Part shown: positions 1 through 11,928 of the stretch, piece after piece | Layout: the number at the start of each line of letters is the position of its first letter | Numbering within the stretch: position 1 is the first letter of the stretch | Translations under genes and position numbers: made by a program | The notes under the pieces: generated by a model | What the model saw: the letters and a program-made list of their open reading frames with translations, nothing else | What the model was told of the DNA's origin: nothing | The model's database searches: none | NCBI GenBank assembly: GCA_963691815.1 | Contig: OY829661.1 | Coordinates: 26,541,461-26,605,460 of the forward strand | Source: Echiichthys vipera | Lineage: Eukaryota > Chordata > Actinopteri > Perciformes > Trachinidae | Direction of reading: 5' to 3' | DNA: 64,000 nucleotides

Positions 1-255
1 TCTCTCCTTCTCTTCCTCTCTCCGGTGCAGACGGATGTGCGTCCTCCACAGAGCTGGGTCTGTCTGACGTTCCTGTCTGTTATAGTGAAGGTTTTCGTCT
101 CCACCGTACTCTACGGGGGAATTGTTGGGTCTGTGTAAATCATAAATAAGTCATAGAGTGTGGTCTTTACCTACTCTGTAAAGTGTCCTGAGATCACTTT
201 GGTTATGATTTGGCACTATAAATAGAATTGAATTGAATTGAAATTGAATTGAATT
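1..255 (+). repeat. Retroelement 3' tail ending in AATTG-type repeats
   Basis: The segment ends with a drop-off typical of teleost LINE or SINE 3' ends: a 'tttggcactataaataga' block followed by short ATTGA/AATTG repeats (about 222-255). No open frame is preserved. The family assignment rests on remembered similarity to common fish repeats. Confidence 0.5.
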
Positions 256-965
256 GGTTTGCATACAGCAAAATGTGACCGAATGCAGCAGGACAACACA
301 ATGCGTTCGACACACTATGTATTAGGACATACTCAGTCTTTAATGGCATACTAAATAGTATCAGGGTATTTCAGCGCAGTGTGTACTCAGTCTCAATTAG
401 ATAAAGCTAACCTGCTGATATATGCGGTCAGGGCACAGAACTAGCACCGTTTACCAGGTGGCTAGTAGATCTGCTCCTCTCACCAGCCCAAAACCAATGG
501 TCTTTTATTTAGTGGCTGGTTAATTTAAACATCCACTCGCCATTTCGGCCGATGGGGGGAAAAAAGGGTTAATTTTGCACCCTGCATGTGGAATCACAGC
601 TGACACGTGTGCCGCAGGATACACATACACTAGGTGTTTTTTTTCCAACATGTTATTGATGATGCATCATATCTCAGCTGTCTAACCTGTCTGTCTCAAC
701 CAGCAGCTGTACTCTCTCTGCACAGACTTTGTTTTTATCTCTTTGACTCCACGAGTCCATGTTTAGTTGCTGCTCTCTGAGCACGAGACGCTGAGTTTTC
801 TGTGAACCCAGCAGCGGCCAGATGGCAGTCAGGTGCGCCCTGCCAAGCGCGTCGGAAGCTGCCAAACGCACTTTTTGGTAGTTTCGTGGGCCTCCCTGGT
901 GCACCTGTGGCACACTTAGGCAGGGGAAGGAACCAGAGAGATTGCATTATTATACAGTAGAAGGT
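256..965. other. Non-coding stretch, nothing recognised
   Basis: Overlapping short minus-strand frames at 674-947 have no recognisable domain and no splice context. I see no gene or repeat that I can name. Confidence 0.5.
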
Positions 966-1198
966 TAGGGCTGCAGCTGTCGAAGCTTTTTCTAATCGAG
1001 TATTTTACTGGTTATTCCATCGATTAATCGAGTAATCGGATAAAAAAAAATTAGAATTTGGCGTAAAAATATATTATTATTTCCGTTATTTTGCAATTAA
1101 ACATATTATATCTGGGGTAGGCCTATTTGGTGTGGTAACCTAACAGGGATGGGAGTGTGTGTGAGGGGGAGAGAGAGAGAGAGAGAGAGACAGATGAG

Positions 1199-1282
<84 letters not shown>

Positions 1283-2057
1283 TCTCTAGCTGTGAACATT
1301 TCTTTTTTAGACCCAAAGCCGCGTTTCTTCAGAGATACCTTTTACGTTATTGCGTTGTTTACACTCAAACACGACGTTTCAGATCCTCTTGCTGCACTTT
1401 TTTCCTCTCATCTTGCAAAAATGACTTTCTCCTTACATGTAATTTTCTCTTTGTCCGCCTCCTCCCCCTTCTTCTTTCTCTGTAAAGGCAATACACTCCC
1501 AATTTACCATGACTATGTTTACAATTTAAACAATTCAAAGTGGGGCATAAAATTCTACGTGACGCACGTGTTTTACTTCAACAGGTTTCAAAGATAAAAA
1601 GATTAATTTAGAAAATGAATGAGAGCTAGATATTAGCAGGAAGAGCGAGCCGCCCTCTTCCTGTTTACCGTAACAACAAGCAACGTGCACAACGCCACTG
1701 ACACATTTACTCCAACAAAACTATAAAGACTGATCCGGTCGGTGACGTTATCTTTAACATTGTGATGAAAAACTACACATAGAGGCGTTCACGAGGACAG
1801 CTAACGTCACGCATTCTCTTCCTGTTTCTCCGTTACTATGGCAACGGCCAGCCCAAGATAACTCAATCATAGTCAGTTTACTGTCATAAAGGAGCAAAGA
1901 AACTAGAAAATATTCACATTTATGAAGCTGGAATCTGAGAATTTAGACTTTTTTTCTCAAATAACGACTAAAAACGGATTTATCGATCATCAGAACAGTC
2001 GGGGATTCGTTTAACTGATGACAACCGGTGATTAATCAATGAATCTTCGCAGCTCTA
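966..2057. mobile_element. hAT-like non-autonomous DNA element with internal (GT)n
   Basis: The left end starts TAGGGCTGCAGCTG and the right end, read inverted, starts TAGAGCTGCGAAG. Both subterminal regions are rich in ATCGATTAATCG-type motifs typical of a common teleost hAT-derived family. The interior holds an almost pure GT tract at about 1200-1280. The right part (1880-1960) resembles 48,510-48,620. No clear 8-bp target duplication was found, so the exact ends are approximate. Confidence 0.5.
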
Positions 2058-2198
2058 GATGACAGATCGTTCAAATTTTGCGCTATGGACTGCAACTGAT
2101 ATGAGAGAGAGAGAGGGTCAAAGTTCAAGTCCATCATTATGAAGAAGTAGCATGTCCTAGCTGTGTGCATGCTGCATGCAACAGTGAGTACTTTGTAA

Positions 2199-2584
2199 GG
2201 GCGCACTCCCACGGTCCTTCCGCACCGGGCCAAAACCAGTTTTTCGGGTCAAGCCTAGTGCGTTTGACCAGTGTGAGTGTAACCGCTCCGCTCATAACTG
2301 CGGCCAGCTGGCCGCCCACGGCCCATTTGAGAGAGGTGGGCTTTTGTAGAGCGCGTTTGCACATGTACGAGCACGAGCGTGCGCACATGTACGAGCACGA
2401 GCACGAGGCCTACGACGGTTCTGACGTAATTTATGTGCGCCTGTTTCGGACATAGGAAATAGAAGGAAGCATTTGCTCGAGGCCCAGGCAGTGTGAGTAC
2501 AAGCGGGCCTGGGGCGCAGGGGGAGAGGGAGGGGGGACAAGTACCCTAAAGCCCGGGGCGCGGAAGAACAGTGTGAGTGCGCCC
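2199..2584 (+). mobile_element. Harbinger-like non-autonomous element, copy 1 (386 bp)
   Basis: The ends are inverted repeats (left GGGCGCACTC, right GAGTGCGCCC), and the element is flanked by a TAA direct repeat at 2196-2198 and 2585-2587. A 3-bp TAA/TTA target duplication is characteristic of PIF/Harbinger elements. The interior shares the 'tgtacgagcacgagcg' block with copies 2 and 3 but lacks the Myb-like segment they carry. Confidence 0.65.
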
Positions 2585-2587
2585 TAA

Positions 2588-3553
2588 GGGCATCTGCAGG
2601 ACGTACTAAAGTAAGCAGTGTATTCTGTTTGTATAAAACACACTGATGGGAATGGCTACATGTAAAGTCTGGCTCACCGAAGTGAAAGTGAAACACTATG
2701 AATACCTAAACTAAATGTAAAGAGAATCCATCCAGCGGTTGTTAAGATACCGCCGCCTCGACCAAAGTGGTGCAGCGACAGACACTTCCCTCCCTGGAGC
2801 CACGGCGCCGGAAATATTCAAAGACAAATAGAAATGTCTTTGGAGTTGAGGAGAACTGAAAATTGTTCTGCTTCCTCCTCAAAGACAACTCGTCTTTTTT
2901 CCTTGCTTCGTTTTTTTTGTTTGTTTCTTTTTGGCTCACTTAAAAGATAACCGAGTTGTAGCGGGCGCGTGTGAAAACCCCCGGGGGACGTGTTTGTCAC
3001 TGCACATTCACTATCGAGGCTCATTTTCCCGTGGTGGACTATCACCGTCCTCCATGCCTGCTTATCTAACTAACTGATAAATAACACAGTCTGTCACAAT
3101 GATAACAAGGTCAATTCAATGGGCTGACCAACAGCAATGTTTCCCCTAAAGCGTTAAGCAGTCACATCTGATGCCTGCGCTGACCTCCGTGCTAATGAAC
3201 AAGACGCAGAGACGGAGAGAGAGGGAGGGAGAGAAAGAGGGAGCAAATGAATATGAATGAAAGGCAAATCTATCAGAAACACGCCTCCTTTAAATAACCC
3301 TCCCTCGTTTCCCCCTCCTCCACTCCTTTTCCTCACGCTCCCACCCCCCCCACCCCCTCCCTCCCCTCCGCCCTGTTATATTTTATTCTCCAACGCGTGG
3401 TGAATTTAATAAATATATGCAAATGTGTGCTGTGGAACATGACGAGTGTAAATCAGGCGAGGATGTTCTTTGAGCGCTGCCGAGATTGAGGCTGAGAGCT
3501 GACCCCGGGTTAATCATTTTTCACTTCCCTATCGCATTCAGTTCTGCTGCCTC

Positions 3554-3592
<39 letters not shown>

Positions 3593-4722
3593 CCCATGTG
3601 TGTGTACATATGTGTAGCACAATGTGGCCGTGCACGTGTGTGCCGTGCGTGCTGTGCTGTGCTGTGCTGGTGGAGGCGATGCACAATTTCATTACAAACT
3701 TCGTACACATGATTAGGAAAATATTTGCTTTCAAAATGTATTCAAAATGTGATGTCGGTATACTACTATAAAAAAGAAAAAAAAGAAAAGTTAAATCTGG
3801 ATTTTCACAAGTTTGCTTTCGATTTATTCCTTTAGCCGTTTATTTGCACGTTTTAATTGGAGTGACAGCAGGTCTCCTTTGACGGCACGTGGGGATTTTA
3901 AAGAGTTGAGGAGATGTGCCGTCTTCTGAAGCTAAAAAAAGAAGAGCGCTCCGTCGTCGCCTCTGAACGACACTAACTGCAGGAAATGATCTCATCCTAA
4001 ACATCCCAAAGGTCAGACGAAGTAGTCACAATGTTTATTTAGAGTTCTTCTTTTGTCCCCCTGTTGTTAGAGTGTTGTTTGTGAGGCAATCAACACGATG
4101 CTAACGCGCTACGACCACTGTAAATGGACCAGGTGCGTAATGATGGCGGCCTCCTGGACTGGCGCGTAATTGCTTGTCTTACACACTGCAAAAGATGTTC
4201 ACACATTGCTCGCCAGTTTGCCCGTGCAGCCGCGCGACATGTTGAGATGTATATCACACGTGTGTTTGTTCCAACTGTTTGTGTAGATGAGTATTTTAAG
4301 GAACGTGAGTAACTGGCTGATCACGTTTCTCTCTCTCAAACGTACCAATGCAGTGCTGCAGCTGGAAGGACATGACTGTGAACTCTCAGGAGACCGCCGA
4401 CTGTTGCTGTGGAGGTCAGATAGAGTATTTTAAGTACTGCAGTGTAGCACAACAGAGTACCATGCTGATCCAAACCAAGACCCTCAATCAGGGAAGGAAG
4501 GAGCCATTTAAAAGCCCTAGATTTCCCATAAACCTGCACTCATTGACTCTCAGTAATATCACCTTATAGGGTTAAACAGATTGTTTGCACCTTTTATGTG
4601 GACGTCCAATCAGTGTTGAGTTCAGACCAAAAATCTGTTGCTCTTCCTGCTTCCTGTCGTTTGGCGTGATAGTGAAGTCGTTGCAATACAAAGAAAACAA
4701 AGCACCAACAACGTAGTTAGTT
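2588..4722. other. Gene-free stretch, mostly unique sequence
   Basis: It contains a short GT tract (3556-3590), a C-rich run (3340-3370) and an AT-rich block with an octamer ATGCAAAT at 3417-3424. Short frames here lack domains and splice context. Parts look non-repetitive and could be regulatory, but nothing in the sequence proves it. Confidence 0.4.
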
Positions 4723-5432
4723 GCTAAGTGGAGTCTCCTCCTGCTGGACATTAGAGAGAATGTAGCTCTAAGTGGAGTCTCCCCCTGCTGGACATTAGAG
4801 AGAATGCAGCTTTAAGTGGAGTCTCCTCCTGCTGGACATTAGAGAGAATGCAGCTTTAAGTGGAGTCTCCTCCTGCTGGACATTAGAGAGAATGCAGCTT
4901 TAAGTGGAGTCTCCTCCTGCTGGACATTAGAGAGAATGCAGCTTTAAGTGGAGTCTCCTCCTGCTGGACATTAGAGAGAATGCAGCTTTAAGTGGAGTCT
5001 CCTCCTGCTGGACATTAGAGAGAATGCAGCTTTAAGTGGAGTCTCCTCCTGCTGGACATTAGAGAGAATGCAGCTTTAAGCGGAGTCTCCTCCTGCTGGA
5101 CATTAGAGAGAATGCAGCTTTAAGTGGAGTCTCCTTCTGCTGGACGTTAGAGAGAATGCAGCTTTAAGTGGAGTCTCCTCCTGCTGGACATTAGAGAGAA
5201 TGCAGCTTTAAGTGGAGTCTCCTCCTGCTGGACATTAGAGAGAATGCAGCTTTAAGCGGAGTCTCCCCCTGCTGGACATTAGAGAGAATGCAGCTTTAAG
5301 TGGAGTCTCCCCCTGCTGGACATTAGAGAGAATGCAGCTTTAAGTGGAGTCTCCTCCTGCTGGACATTAGAGAGAATGCAGCTTTAAGTGGAGTCTCCCC
5401 CTGCTGGACATTAGAGAGAATGCAGCTTTAAG
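4723..5432 (+). repeat. 44-bp minisatellite, about 16 copies
   Basis: The unit contains 'agtggagtctcctcctgctg' followed by 'gacattagagagaatgcag' and 'cttta'. The period is exactly 44 bases (for example TAAG at 4857 and 4901). Units differ by single bases (ctcctcctg/ctccccctg, agtgg/agcgg). The array begins after 'gttagttgct' and ends at 'ctttaaggaacttcacc'. Confidence 0.9.
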
Positions 5433-6744
5433 GAACTTCACCATTCACTTGACTTTTCATGCGCGGAAGCTACCTCCATCTACAGTATAGTACATAGTCT
5501 GTGGTGTAGACGTGTGCGCGTATGTGTTTGTATAAAGACACATCTTAGGTGTGGCGCTGTGTGGGATGGGTAAGTTACGGTGCAGACTCTTTGGAGGCAG
5601 AGGGCAGAGCGTTCAGCATCCTGACAGCCTGATGTATGAAGCTGTTACCCAGTCTGGTGGAGCAGGCTCACAGGCTCTGCTATCTTCTCCCAGATGGCAG
5701 GAGTCTGAAGAGGCTGTGTGGGGTCAATCGCAATGCCGGTGGCTTTGCAGGCTAGGCCGGTGTCCTAAGTGTCCAGGAGGGAGGAAATAAAAACCGTTAT
5801 CTAATCAACTATAATAGAAATAAATACTCTAAATGTATTACTTGTTTTCAGGTTATCCAGCCTCTGATGCTGTGGCTGGATCATGCGAACGCGCCGCATG
5901 TGTGATTGTTATAAACTCACCGGTGGCTTCAGAGAGGTTGAAAGACAGATTGTATTTAACCGTCAGTTGATTCGGTTTCTTTTGGGGTTTTGCTGTTAGT
6001 AAATTCCCTTTCTAACTTTTCAGCTCAGATGAATCCACCTAATATGTAACAGAGAGACGCCTCACTGCCGTCTGATCTCTGCCTCTCCTCTGGGCTTATT
6101 TTAGAGATGCAAGTCCATTCAAAGAAGGGCTTTATGGGTTTTTGGTTCCAACTGTTTCGCCGCAGAAGAACGACCGAGTGTGTGCACACTGAGGCAACAA
6201 TACTCATGCGCGAGACAAAAAAATACTTCAGTGCAGGGCACAAAGGAGGTCTGCGCGCGCTTTGGCTCCAGATGAATAGTTTACTTCTATTTTTCTCTTC
6301 TCAAGGTTTCAATCTAAAGGATCTTCCCCGTGTGCCCTGCAGCTGATATGCTTTAGTAAGTGTGCTGCTAATGCTACTGTTACTGTCAGAGGAAACATCA
6401 CGGTTTCACGAATATTAATCAGGGAATGTATTGTTCCAGTCTATGGAGGGAAAAAGACACGCAAGCTCTTTGTGAAATAAAGAGTTGAGCACGTCCTCAT
6501 AGAACTGGAGCTGCATCCAGGTAGCTACTACATAGCACTACTGTAGACGGTAAACAGGAAGACGTTGTGAACTCCTCCAGCCCAGGTTAAACTGGTTTGG
6601 TCCAGTTTAGTAACGTTACATTCACTACTTGTTTCTGTTGGACCCTTTGCGGTCACTTTAAGACGACGCACTTTGCAAACTTGGTAACAGAGGAGCGGAG
6701 AGCGGTCGCTAACCTGTTGCTCTGCTACTTACATTAGCTGCTGT
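5433..6744. other. Gene-free stretch with a probable retroelement fragment at 5545-5780
   Basis: 5545-5780 ('cctgacagcctgatgtatga', 'agctgttacccagtctggtg') resembles the untranslated part of common fish LINE copies. The rest shows no gene. The open frame at 5551-5790 is judged part of the repeat. Confidence 0.35.
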
Positions 6745-7316
6745 CAGTGTGTTTACATGCAGTTTGTAATCGGGTTAAGGGCATACTCCGGTTTCTCAAA
6801 CGCCATGTGAACACCATTCCCCGGGTAAAAACGGAGTTCTCATACCCCGGTTACTACTTAAATACCCGGTTATTCATGCATGTACACAGCTTAACCGGAG
6901 CACTATTGGGTTTTGCGCCTGCGCCGTTGGTAAGATCTCCCCCTCCCCACCCTGCGGTAGTGGCTTTTGATCCAGAAATAGAACAAACCAGGAAGCAAAC
7001 AATATGAAAACAACAACAACAATAGAGCGTTACCTTTAAACCGAGGGAGGACTTCGCCACGGCAAGTAACATCACTACCAAGAAGACCCATTTCTGTTGT
7101 AATCATGTCCAAAAATCTGCCATTTCTAAATTTTTGACAAAGGTGAACCGGAAAAAAAGTTGCATTCCGAGCAGCTGTATGTTGGCGGAGGTCGAGATAC
7201 TCCTTAATTTCCTCATTCGACCCCCTCTCATGTTTACGTGGGGAACCTCAATAGTCCCATTACTACCTTAACCGGGGAAAGACCATTTTTGTGTTGATGT
7301 GCATGTAAACGCACTG
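6745..7316. mobile_element. MITE, 572 bp, 16-bp terminal inverted repeats
   Basis: The left end CAGTGTGTTTACATGC (6745-6760) and the inverted right end CAGTGCGTTTACATGC (7316-7301) match at 15 of 16 positions. Subterminal 'aaccggg'-type motifs recur at both sides. TGT flanks both ends and may be the target duplication. No transposase frame is present. Confidence 0.65.
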
Positions 7317-7403
7317 TGTGTTTCAACGATGTTGGGATCAAAAGACGTCCACGCAGGCTGAAATTTACCACGCTGTTTGTAGAAATTACCACTAACAAGC
7401 CGC

Positions 7404-7540
7404 TAGACTGGCGTCCTGTCCAGGGTGGACCCCGCCTCACGCCCGATGTCAGCTGGGATCGTCTCCAGCCCCCCTCCCCCCCCCCCCCTCCCCCCGGGAT
7501 CCCAACCACGAGATAAGCGGTTGAAGATGAATGAAAGAAT
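7404..7540 (+). repeat. 3' part of a common teleost tRNA-like repeat
   Basis: 'gcgtcctgtccagggtggac' and 'cccgatgtcagctgggatcg' match the copy at 54,195-54,245 almost exactly. The copy is broken by a C-rich run at 7470-7497 and ends in 'gaagatgaatgaaag'. Confidence 0.7.
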
Positions 7541-7789
7541 GAAGCCGCTGTAGAAATCTGTCTGCTTTCACTGGAGCAGACTGGTGTTTTTTAGACAATT
7601 TAATGAAGATAAGCACCATTCACAGCCATGTGTAGTTCTGTTATGCATGTATCCCTCCTAATGCATGCTTTGAGATGTGTGTTCACAAGGCCACAATCGG
7701 GAATCAGGACACCGTAGATATCGTCGCTTCTGCAAGTGTTAGGGTTATGAAACCGTGATGTTACCAAACCGCAGTTGGGGAAGAATTGG

Positions 7790-8253
7790 TTAGTCCTGAC
7801 AACCCTAGCCAAGTCAAAACCCCAACTCTACACCAACTTTGAAGTTATCTCTGGGTCAATCATCCATCTCCTGATCTGCATTAACCCTGATGAGTGTCTG
7901 GACAATTCAACAATATCCAAGGTAAACGCTAAAGTGTTTAGCTTCAGGTGTGCAGATTTCTTTTGATTTGATTTACTTGGAGGGAAAAGAGGAAAACAGT
8001 AAAAGACACTTGAAAGAACAGAGATGTAAGAGTTCGACCGACTGCATCTTCGATTCCTACAATAAACGACCTTGAAGTGAATTCATTCTTGGTTAAAATG
8101 GGAATCAAAAGTAGTCATTGCATTCATTTTTGCATTAATATTTTTAGATTAACATGATGTGGAGAAGACTGACTTCCATTCAGAGCTGGGCGATAATTAG
8201 AGATGCACCGATCCGATACCTGGATCAGATATCGGCTCCGATATCGACTCAAC
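7790..8253. repeat. Locally duplicated repeat, first copy
   Basis: 7900-8253 recurs at 11,929-12,281 with few differences, starting at 'ggacaattcaa' and ending at 'atatcgactcaac'. 7790-7899 ('agccaagtcaaaaccccaac' to 'catctcctgatctgcatt') is related to 8933-9095. The last part ('gagatgcaccgatccgatac') resembles the end of hAT-like fish elements. Confidence 0.75.
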
Positions 8254-8583
8254 AGCTGGATCAGATATCGGATGCCTGAGGCCGATCCAGCGTTACGATC
8301 CAGTCATCCATTCATCTTCCACCGCTTGTTGGGATCTGGGGGGGGGGGGGGGGGGGTTGTAGAGTGATCAATGAACCGAACACCTGCACGTCTTTGGACT
8401 GTGGGAGGAAACCAGAGAACCGGGAGAAAACCCACGCAGACACGAGGAGAGGAGAGCATGCAAACTCCACACAGAAGGCCCCAGCCGGGATTTGAACCAG
8501 GAACCCCGTTTACTAATCAGCTAAAGGACTAATCAGCTGGATATCGGATGAATGAGGCCGCTCCAGCGTTACGATCCAGTCAT
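8254..8583. repeat. hAT-like repeat interrupted by a minus-strand tRNA-like repeat
   Basis: 8308-8520 is a minus-strand copy of the repeat seen at 53,955-54,295 ('ctttggactgtgggaggaaa', 'gggagaaaacccacgcagac') with a G run at 8338-8356. It is bracketed by a near-duplicate of about 35 bp ending 'gcgttacgatccagtcat' (8290-8307 and 8566-8583), which suggests insertion with host duplication or unequal exchange. Confidence 0.6.
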
Positions 8584-9640
8584 TTCTTATTTATTAATAT
8601 CATACGCAGCAACACAGTTACAGCGATCTAGTCCCTTCAATTCTATGTTTGCAATTTGAAATTATCTGTTTGCAGTGCACTTTACATGGAAGTGTTGTAT
8701 ATTTCTTTTTGCTGCACCAATCAAATCAACAGCAGAACCAGGAAGTAGGAAGGCCTCGTGCCAGCCAATCCTCGGCAAGGGATCCCACATCCTGCTTAGC
8801 ATAGATGCACAACACAGATACACAGATACTGGAGGAAGCCGTAACACTAATGTACACTTTATTTGTTATTAAATAATATAAAGTACATTTATTACTGTGT
8901 TAAATTGTCACCTTTTTCTAACAAGGCTAATTGGTCAGTCCTGAATCCCTAGCCAAGTCAAAACCCGAACTCTACCTAGAAGTTATCTCTAGGCGAGTAA
9001 TCTTCGCGACTCGTGCGTCGTGAGCCGGAGCCACGTTTGCAGTTTGCATTCTCCCAATCATCCATCTCCTGATCTGCATTCACCTTGATTAGTGGCTGCT
9101 GCTCCGCGGCTCCACGTGACACCTTCCATAAACATTTTACAAAATAGCGCACGGCCCAGACGAATGTTCGACCGTAAATCCTTATTCTGCACCGAAGGCA
9201 GCCAACGCGGCAGGCCGCTAAAGAACTCCCGAGTCGTTTCCATTCATCTTTTGTGAAAGATTAGAGGACTAAATCGACTGGCTGCTCATTTCCGTTGACT
9301 TGTGTTGCATAAAGCTGAAAAATGATGACAGAAGCATCATTGTGGCGCTTCACAAGTAGCTCTCACTGTCTGAATTAAAAATGTCCCGCGCTCGTGCCAC
9401 AGATCATGCGTGCAGCATTGTGTGGCTGTTTAAAATGAACATATTTAACATTGTGCGGTGCCACTACGGGTTTGCTGACGTGCAGAAATGAGTCTGCGCT
9501 CTCACAACAACTGCAGCGCGGCTCGCTCCCATTTCACTGAGGTCCCTCGTCTGTGGTTTGCAACCAGACGATGACTTTCCCCCAACATTTCATCACAGCA
9601 GGAATTATGGAAGCACCAGAGAAGAGCCTGTTTAGAGTAT
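8584..9640. other. Repeat remnants; no gene seen
   Basis: 8584-8880 continues the AT-rich repeat. 8933-9095 is a diverged second copy of 7790-7899. The remainder shows no convincing frame or motif. Confidence 0.4.
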
Positions 9641-9735
9641 CTCATCTCATCTCATCTTCAGCCTCTTATCTGGAGTCGGGTCGCAGGGGCAGCAGCTTTA
9701 GCAGGGGACCCCAAACTTCCCTTTCTCTTTAGATT
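9640..9735 (-). repeat. LINE 3' end, inverted relative to 10,180-10,262
   Basis: The segment 'cagcagctttagcaggggac' with the adjoining CATCT repeats is the reverse complement of the 3' end of the LINE remnant at 9950-10,265. Confidence 0.65.
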
Positions 9736-9949
9736 AGGTTTTGTTCAAATAAGAAAATCAAATAAAAAAGTCCAAAACTAACAGTTTATTCATCCAAAGC
9801 CTGTAATACCTCTCTCCGTGCATTACAGCGTGTTACAAACCACTAATTAAATGTTTGTATACTGCTTATAAATGCTTAAATTGGGTATTATCTTCTATTT
9901 AGAAAAGCATGGATAAATATCAGGGGGAGAAGTTCAGCCATCGGTGATG

Positions 9950-10268
9950 AACTCGGAGTAGAGCCGCTGCTCCTTAGCGTTGAAAGGAGCCAGTTGAGGT
10001 GGTTCAGGATCATCTGGTAAGGATGAACCCTGGGCGCCTCCCTAGGGAGGTGTTCCAGGCACGTCCAGCTGGGAGGAGGCCTCGGGGAAGACCCAGGACT
10101 AGGTGGAGAGATTAGATCTCCACACTGGCCTGGGAACGCCTCAGGATCCCCCAGTTAGAGCTGGTTAATGTGGCCCGGGAAAGGGAAGTTTGGGGTCCCC
10201 TGCTAAAGCTGCTGCCCCCGAGACCCGACCCCGGATAAGAGGCTGAAGATGAGATGAGATGAGATGAG
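9950..10268 (+). mobile_element. LINE remnant (Rex1/Babar-like C-terminal end)
   Basis: The plus strand carries a degraded frame that can be read as SQLRWFRIIW, then PREVFQARPAGRRPRGRPRT, then WERLRIPQLELVNVAREREV, ending LPPRPDPG before a stop and a GATGA-rich tail (10,245-10,270). This resembles the C-terminal tail of fish Rex1/Babar-type LINE proteins. In-frame stops (such as the TAA after FRIIW) show it is dead. Confidence 0.6.
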
Positions 10269-10744
10269 ATGAGATGGATAAATACTTCATGATAGAGCGT
10301 GACTGTTTCATGGGTTGACCAGTGTTATCAGTGGCCTATCACAGGTATCAGTGTCAGCGTACATGTTTTCCAATATGCTCCAATATGAAAACATTTTCTT
10401 ATAGAACATAATATGCACAAAAGATGCCTGGGGTGATTTAAAAATTGTGTAATAACATTAATTCTTTATTTAAATGGTCGCCTGGTTGACCGATAATGAA
10501 CATGAGGTTTTTTTTAGCGATTTATTTTATTTTTATTTACAGTATTTTCCTTATTTTCTCATTCAATCACTTCTAGAATTGTATTAAATTGTATGTTTCA
10601 TGTTTAAATAAAGTGATTTGTTTAAGAAAGCAGCCTTCTGATCACCTCTGCAGAGTCACATCGGTGCACAATCCCCACGGAAAAAGTCGATTATCAGTTT
10701 GAAATGCCACTACATCAGCTGCCATATTTGTAACGGCGCCCTAC

Positions 10745-10791
<47 letters not shown>

Positions 10792-11928
10792 CTTTGCATC
10801 CTGCGTAAACATTTGAGCTAATATGATGAATTGAGTCAACACAGAGCAGCACGGTAATGTGTTACTGCTAAAACACACACTATTTGTTTTCTGTGGCCTG
10901 AATCAAAGCTCTAGTGCTTCTTCAGGTAAACATCGGCAGTGGAGAGCGGGGGGTGGGGGGGGGGGGCTCTAGAGGCGTTTGTTGAAGCGGCTCCTGTCCT
11001 CCGGAGCGCTCCTGCCTTCATCTCCGCAGACGGAGCGCGGCGTGTTCCTCTCCTCTCACCGCCGGCTCTCCTCTGCTCTTTTTTCAAATGATTGCGCTTC
11101 TAATCAAACGTAATTCAACTCACTATCTCGGCCCTCTTTGCAGCCCCCTTCTCACCCACACTCGCTCGCTCGCCCTCACCCATCCTCACCCCTTCCCCCG
11201 GTAGCCCCTAGCCCAGGGCCTGTTGCCAAGGCAACCAGCATCTCATTTCTAAAGTGTCAGTTTGCATTATTGTCTTCACGCTTTCCAGCAAAAATCTCTC
11301 TCTCTCTCTCAAATGCACACAAATACTTATACACCGCACACACGCACTCACACACACACACATGCACACACACACACACTCACACACACACACACACACA
11401 CACATGCACACACACACACACACACACACGCACACACACACCTCTCCATCTCTTATTGTACACTATGTCTCCCTGTCCTTCCGGTCCCCTTGCACTCCAC
11501 CCTTTATATACATTTTCAATGCTATCCACTTGAATTCCCCGTCTCTCTCACGCACATACATAATGCAAACACAACACAAATAATCTTATGTGTAGAGCTT
11601 ATGTGCTGTGTACTACTGTGTAGAATAATGCATTACCTATCCTGCAGAAAACACACCGAACATGAAGGTGTTTTCAACAACAACTGCTTTTTTTTTGTGC
11701 CGTATTCATTTCGAACCGCTTAAAAACAAACAGTCACACCGCGGGTAATTGTTGTTTGCAGAGGTGGAGCCACTCCGACAATATTAGTAGACAAGGAATA
11801 ATTTAAATATATCGGAAAAATACAATAAATACCTGTAAAGTTGAGTCGACTAGTTATTTTTCTCGGGAGCTCATTTTGCTTAAAATGAGACGATGCAACA
11901 CAAGATTTTATCCAGACAAAAAAAAGTG
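10269..11928. other. Gene-free stretch with CA microsatellites
   Basis: Two CA tracts occur at 10,747-10,790 and 11,339-11,442, the second interrupted by T and G. A G run lies at 10,951-10,966. Long histidine/threonine frames over the tract are repeat artefacts. No gene is recognised. Confidence 0.5.

Noticed and set aside
4723..5432. CRISPR-like array of regular repeats
   Set aside because: Vertebrate DNA; direct tandem units without unique spacers, and no cas genes.
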